Assembly: GCA_019689555.1 (NCBI GenBank)
Contig: JADGHE010000008.1
Span: forward strand, 1-64,000
Reading direction: 5' to 3'
Length of the DNA stretch: 64,000 nt
Source: Variibacter sp.
GTDB taxonomy: Bacteria > Pseudomonadota > Alphaproteobacteria > Rhizobiales > Xanthobacteraceae
Shown here: positions 63,115-64,000 of the stretch, piece by piece
Layout: each line of letters opens with the position of its first letter
Numbering within the stretch: the stretch's first letter is position 1
Position numbers and translations under genes: made by a program
Notes under the pieces: model-generated
What the model was told of the DNA's origin: nothing
Seen by the model: the letters and a program-made list of their open reading frames with translations, nothing else
Databases searched by the model: none

Positions 63115-64000
63115 ATGAGTTCAGTCACAAAAGGAACCGTCGGCGTCATCGGGCTGGGAATCATGGGCGGCGCCATCGCACGCAACCTGGCGGCGGCGGG
63201 CTGGCGCGTCGTCGGCTACGATCTCGATGCGGCGCGCCGCGAGGAGGCGGCCTCCAACGGCGTCGAGATCGCGAACAGCGCCGAAGGGGTCGCGCAGGCC
63301 GCGCCCGCGATTCTGACCAGCCTGCCGAAACCCGCCGCGCTGATGGCGACCGTCGAGGCCATCGTCGCGGCGAAGGCGGAGCGCCGCACCGTCGCGGAGC
63401 TCAGCACCTTTGCAATCGCCGACAAGACCGCGGCGGAGGAGATTCTGCGCCGCGCGGGCCATGTGATGCTCGATTGTCCGCTGAGCGGCACCGGCTCGCA
63501 GGCGAAGGCGAAGGATCTCGTCGTCTATGCGAGCGGCGACACGCAGGCGATCGAGGCGCTGCGGCCGGTGTTCGCCGATTTCGCCCGCGAGACGCACGAT
63601 CTCGGCGCCTTCGGCAATGGCATGAAGATGAAGTTCGTCGCCAACCTGCTGGTGGCGATCCACAACGTCGCCTCCGCCGAGGCCATGGTGCTCGGCATGA
63701 AGGCCGGCCTCGACCCGCACCAGGTATTCAAGCTCGTGAAGTCCGGCGCGGGCAGCTCCCGCGTGTTCGAGCTGCGCGCCGGCATGATGGCCGACAATCG
63801 CTACGACGGCGACAACGTAACGATGAAGGTGTCGATCTGGCAGAAGGACATGGCGGTGATCGGCGACTTCGCGCAAAGCATCGGCGCGCCCACGCCGCTG
63901 TTCAGCGCCACCGAGGCGATCTACAACGCCGCGATGTCGACCGGCCACGCCATGCACGACACCGCCTCCGTGTGCGCCGTGCTCGAGACGATGGCGGGGC
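63115..64000 (+). CDS. 3-hydroxyisobutyrate dehydrogenase family protein (partial, runs off right edge)
   Basis: AAAGGAG precedes ATG 63115, and the frame is open to the window end (about 295 codons so far). GTVGVIGLGIMGGAIARNL is the NAD(P) loop, DCPLSGTGSQAKAKDL the substrate loop, and KMKFVANLLVAIHNVASAEA carries the catalytic Lys region of the beta-hydroxyacid dehydrogenases. The last few C-terminal residues are missing. Substrate is not clear; 2-hydroxy-3-oxopropionate, 3-hydroxyisobutyrate or a succinic semialdehyde-type acid are possibilities. Confidence 0.88.
   Translation, partial: MSSVTKGTVGVIGLGIMGGAIARNLAAAGWRVVGYDLDAARREEAASNGVEIANSAEGVAQAAPAILTSLPKPAALMATVEAIVAAKAERRTVAELSTFAIADKTAAEEILRRAGHVMLDCPLSGTGSQAKAKDLVVYASGDTQAIEALRPVFADFARETHDLGAFGNGMKMKFVANLLVAIHNVASAEAMVLGMKAGLDPHQVFKLVKSGAGSSRVFELRAGMMADNRYDGDNVTMKVSIWQKDMAVIGDFAQSIGAPTPLFSATEAIYNAAMSTGHAMHDTASVCAVLETMAG

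Overview
The window is a high-GC chromosomal segment, dense in protein-coding genes, from an alphaproteobacterium that looks like a member of Hyphomicrobiales (Rhizobiales), near the Nitrobacteraceae/Xanthobacteraceae. The support is: the addB-addA-trxA / folC / accD block, a separate F0 operon (atpI-a-c-b'-b), an AccD that has lost its zinc-finger cysteines, a dehalogenase whose catalytic residue numbers match the Rhodopseudomonas palustris enzyme as I recall them, and intergenic palindromes of the type common in Bradyrhizobium-like genomes. This placement is inference; there is no rRNA in the window. I saw no tRNA, rRNA, CRISPR array, insertion sequence, phage gene or integrase.

Layout. 1-4330: a small catabolic cluster (2-hydroxyacid dehydrogenase, cyclase-family hydrolase, HpsN/HisD-like dehydrogenase, SDR). 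4428-14681: housekeeping (MurU-like nucleotidyltransferase, AddB, AddA, thioredoxin, then FolC and AccD on the other strand). 15093-17821: F0 ATP synthase operon with a good promoter. 18097-21832: DsbA/kappa-GST-like isomerase, fluoroacetate-dehalogenase-like hydrolase, APH-like kinase, patatin. 22091: EF-P. 22928-26022: type I secretion HlyD/ABC pair. 26407-27509: small membrane protein and MsrA. 27861-36855: an accessory region on one strand, with a possible attenuator leader, an NMT1/SsuABC-type ABC importer, an LVIVD propeller protein, a CobW-type GTPase, an FAH-family hydrolase and an atypical M24 protein. 37014-41598: DUF486, a stand-alone GlyS anticodon-binding-domain paralog, GlyS, GlyQ. 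41677-43576: SpeE, SpeD, Rnk-like. 43577-44860: small proteins, one of 29 residues. 44902-51676: S49 protease, methyltransferase, DUF2007, GT2, then IspB (+), IspE and a TPR lipoprotein-like protein. 51803-57583: ETF-QO, uracil-DNA glycosylase, EamA, cytochrome bd (CIO type). 57638-64000: GT39-like protein, RNase HII, RsmD, RluB, TadA, GST, and a 3-hydroxyisobutyrate-dehydrogenase-like gene cut by the right edge.

The most unusual items are the free-standing GlyS C-terminal domain next to glyS, the Cys-containing leader peptide with mutually exclusive hairpins ahead of the ABC operon, and the M24 protein whose second metal-ligand Asp is Cys. The two accessory clusters (1-4330 and 27861-36855) have no assigned substrate. 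Functions below are read from motifs and family knowledge; no search was run.
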